64,000 nt of DNA from an uncultured Pelagibacteraceae bacterium (GTDB lineage: Bacteria > Pseudomonadota > Alphaproteobacteria > Pelagibacterales > Pelagibacteraceae). The translations under genes and the position numbers were made by a program. The notes beneath the pieces are model-generated. The model searched no databases and was not told the DNA's origin. It saw nothing but the letters and a program-made list of their open reading frames with translations. The stretch is from contig CACJRK010000002.1 of NCBI GenBank assembly GCA_902595795.1, positions 33,608-97,607 of the forward strand, read 5' to 3'. This document shows, piece after piece, positions 62,076-64,000 of this stretch (its first letter is position 1; the number at the start of each line of letters is the position of its first letter).

Positions 62076-63733
62076 TAAATTCTTACTAAATTAATATTGG
62101 TAAAAGGTTTTTTTCCTGTTCTCTCTTTAGAAAATTTTCTACAGGTAATTTTTAATGCATCAATAAGATTGTGTTCTTGTTGTTTGCTTCCTATTTTAAA
62201 AGTTCTAGAGGTTTTCTCTATTTCCTCCTCTAATCCATAAACGAAATCATCACGATCATCTACAGGCAAACCACGAAATGAAATTATAGGGTTGTTGTGC
62301 ATATTTCCTTTAGGTGTAATCATTATTGTTACCTCAAGATATCCATTTGCACTTAAATTTTTCCTATCTTTTATCGATTGTGAATCTGGATCAACACTAA
62401 CACTGCCATCTAAATAGAGTCTACCACTTGGAGCCTTGTCATATACTTCAGGTTTCTCACCTGGATATAACTTAACGATATCACCATTTTCTACTTGAAC
62501 TGGATTTGGCACTTGCATTTCTTTTGCAAAATTAATGTGTTCTATCATGTGCCTATGTTCACCGTGTACAGGTATTACACATCTAGGTTTTACCCATTGA
62601 TACATTTCTTTAAGGTCTTCTCTATTTGGATGTCCAGAAACATGAACAAATTCAGTTTCTTCAGATATCACCTCTATTCCATCCTTAACAAGTTGATTGT
62701 GAAGTTTATAAAGTTTTTTTTCATTACCAGGTATAATTTTTGAAGAAAAAATTACAGCATCACCTTTTTCAATAAAAACATCTGGATGTACATAACTTGA
62801 AATTCTCATCATTGCACCCATTGGTTCACCTTGACTTCCAGTACATAAATATACAATTTTTTCTCTTGAGAAATTTTTAGCTTCTCTTGGATCAATTGGT
62901 TCAATTGTATTTTTTAAATATCCACATTGACGTGCAGCTTTATAAATACGATGCATTGACCTCCCAACTAACGAGATTTGTCTTCCTGTTTGTTCTGCAC
63001 AATAAAAAGCTGTCTCCATTCTAGCTACATTTGAAGCAAAAGACGTTATGATAATTCTTTTTTTTAATCGAGACATAACGTTTAACATACTTTTTCTTAC
63101 ATCTAATTCTGAACCTGACCTACCAGCGCTAAAAACATTTGTTGAGTCACAAATCATTGCTAGCACACCTTCTTCACCTATTTCCTTTAATCTTTTTTCG
63201 TTTATATTGTCTCCAATCAAAGGATTTGGATCTACCTTCCAATCTCCAGTATGCAAAATAACTCCTGCAGGAGTTTTTATCCTAAGTCCGTTTGGTTCTA
63301 ATATGGAATGAGTTAAAGTAATGTATTCAATTTCAAATGGATCCAAAGAAACCTTTCCATTTAACTCAACAATCTGTAAATCTTTGGTTATATCGATTTG
63401 TTTTTCTCTAAACTTTTCTCGAATTAATACAGCTGTAAAAGGAGTTGCAAAAATTTTACATTGTAATTTTGGCCATAGATGAGCAATAGCACCTATGTGA
63501 TCCTCATGAGCATGTGTTAAAACAATTCCTAATAAATTATCTTTTCTTTCAACTATAAATCCAGGATCTGGATAAATTAAATCAACACCTGGAATAGTAT
63601 CATCTGCAAATGTTACCCCTATGTCGACCATAATCCATTTATGATCACTAGGCTGTCCATAGCCGAACAAATTCATGTTCATACCTATTTCGCCTGATCC
63701 GCCTAAGGGACAAAATAATAGTTCATCTTTCAT
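62075..63733 (-). CDS. rnj: ribonuclease J
   Basis: 552 aa; PLGGSGEIGMNMNLFGYG; LTHAHEDHIGAIAHL; CTGSQGEPMGAMMRIS; HVSGHPNREDL. Confidence 0.95.
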   Translation of the reverse strand: MKDELLFCPLGGSGEIGMNMNLFGYGQPSDHKWIMVDIGVTFADDTIPGVDLIYPDPGFIVERKDNLLGIVLTHAHEDHIGAIAHLWPKLQCKIFATPFTAVLIREKFREKQIDITKDLQIVELNGKVSLDPFEIEYITLTHSILEPNGLRIKTPAGVILHTGDWKVDPNPLIGDNINEKRLKEIGEEGVLAMICDSTNVFSAGRSGSELDVRKSMLNVMSRLKKRIIITSFASNVARMETAFYCAEQTGRQISLVGRSMHRIYKAARQCGYLKNTIEPIDPREAKNFSREKIVYLCTGSQGEPMGAMMRISSYVHPDVFIEKGDAVIFSSKIIPGNEKKLYKLHNQLVKDGIEVISEETEFVHVSGHPNREDLKEMYQWVKPRCVIPVHGEHRHMIEHINFAKEMQVPNPVQVENGDIVKLYPGEKPEVYDKAPSGRLYLDGSVSVDPDSQSIKDRKNLSANGYLEVTIMITPKGNMHNNPIISFRGLPVDDRDDFVYGLEEEIEKTSRTFKIGSKQQEHNLIDALKITCRKFSKERTGKKPFTNINLVRI

Positions 63734-63999
63734 TATTTAATTAATTTTGAAATCTTGATTAAGCCTTTAATTGTAATATCTTGGTTATGACTTGCTTTCG
63801 TTTTAATTGATTTTTTAAATAAATTTGAAAATCCTCCAGTAATAATTACTTTAAAAGATTTTCCGGTCTCTTTCTTAATTAAATTAATAATATTGTCAAT
63901 TAAACCCGCATAACCCCAAAAAAAACCCGATCTAACAGCTGAGATTGTATTATTGCCAATGACTTTATTTATTTTTTTTAAATTTATTTTAGGAATCAA
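63733..63999 (-). CDS. coaX: type III pantothenate kinase, C-terminal part (runs off window end)
   Basis: NNTISAVRSGFFWGYAGLIDNIINLIKKETGKSFKVIITGGFSNLF is CoaX-like; adjacent to rnj as in other alphaproteobacteria; truncated by window. Confidence 0.85.
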   Translation of the reverse strand: MIPKINLKKINKVIGNNTISAVRSGFFWGYAGLIDNIINLIKKETGKSFKVIITGGFSNLFKKSIKTKASHNQDITIKGLIKISKLIK

Positions 64000-64000
64000 A

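Noticed and set aside
1-64000. CRISPR arrays, IS elements, prophage, toxin-antitoxin or defence systems
   Set aside because: Looked for spaced repeats, transposase/integrase motifs and defence domains; none seen. Gene content is almost entirely core.

Overview
This is a very AT-rich, densely packed window with alphaproteobacterial gene order. Gene content and order look like a streamlined SAR11 / Candidatus Pelagibacter-type genome; that placement is inferred from composition, gene content and synteny, and no search was run. I find about 52 protein-coding genes, 3 tRNAs (Cys, Asn, Arg) and no mobile elements, CRISPR arrays or rRNA. The blocks are: nagZ-(small ORF)-argS-dgt; erpA-xthA; a zinc locus (znuA divergent from znuCB-zur-Ldh-like); a PiT-like membrane protein; manC-ilvD-valS; an XRE regulator; the aapJQMP amino-acid ABC transporter; trkHA-ntrXY; ispDF-pgpA-cinA; ratA-lipA-ftsB-eno-kdsA-pyrG-secG-tpiA; ppiD-trpEGDC-lexA-gltX; the lpx/fabZ/skp/bamA/dxr/cdsA/uppS/frr/tsf/rpsB superoperon; and dnaE-lolDC-proS-DUF1467-rnj-coaX. 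Most of it is housekeeping. The best leads are: (1) a divergent PiT-fold-like transporter with both signature motifs altered and a structured 5' leader; (2) an H-type pseudoknot candidate upstream of rpsB; (3) a four-half-site SOS operator array with exact 11-bp phasing upstream of lexA; (4) an NtrX with Glu->Gln in the Walker B motif and no GAFTGA loop; (5) paired inverted repeats upstream of aapJ and an aapJ/aapQ intergenic terminator; (6) tandem Zur palindromes. Several conserved alphaproteobacterial gene blocks also appear to have lost internal genes.
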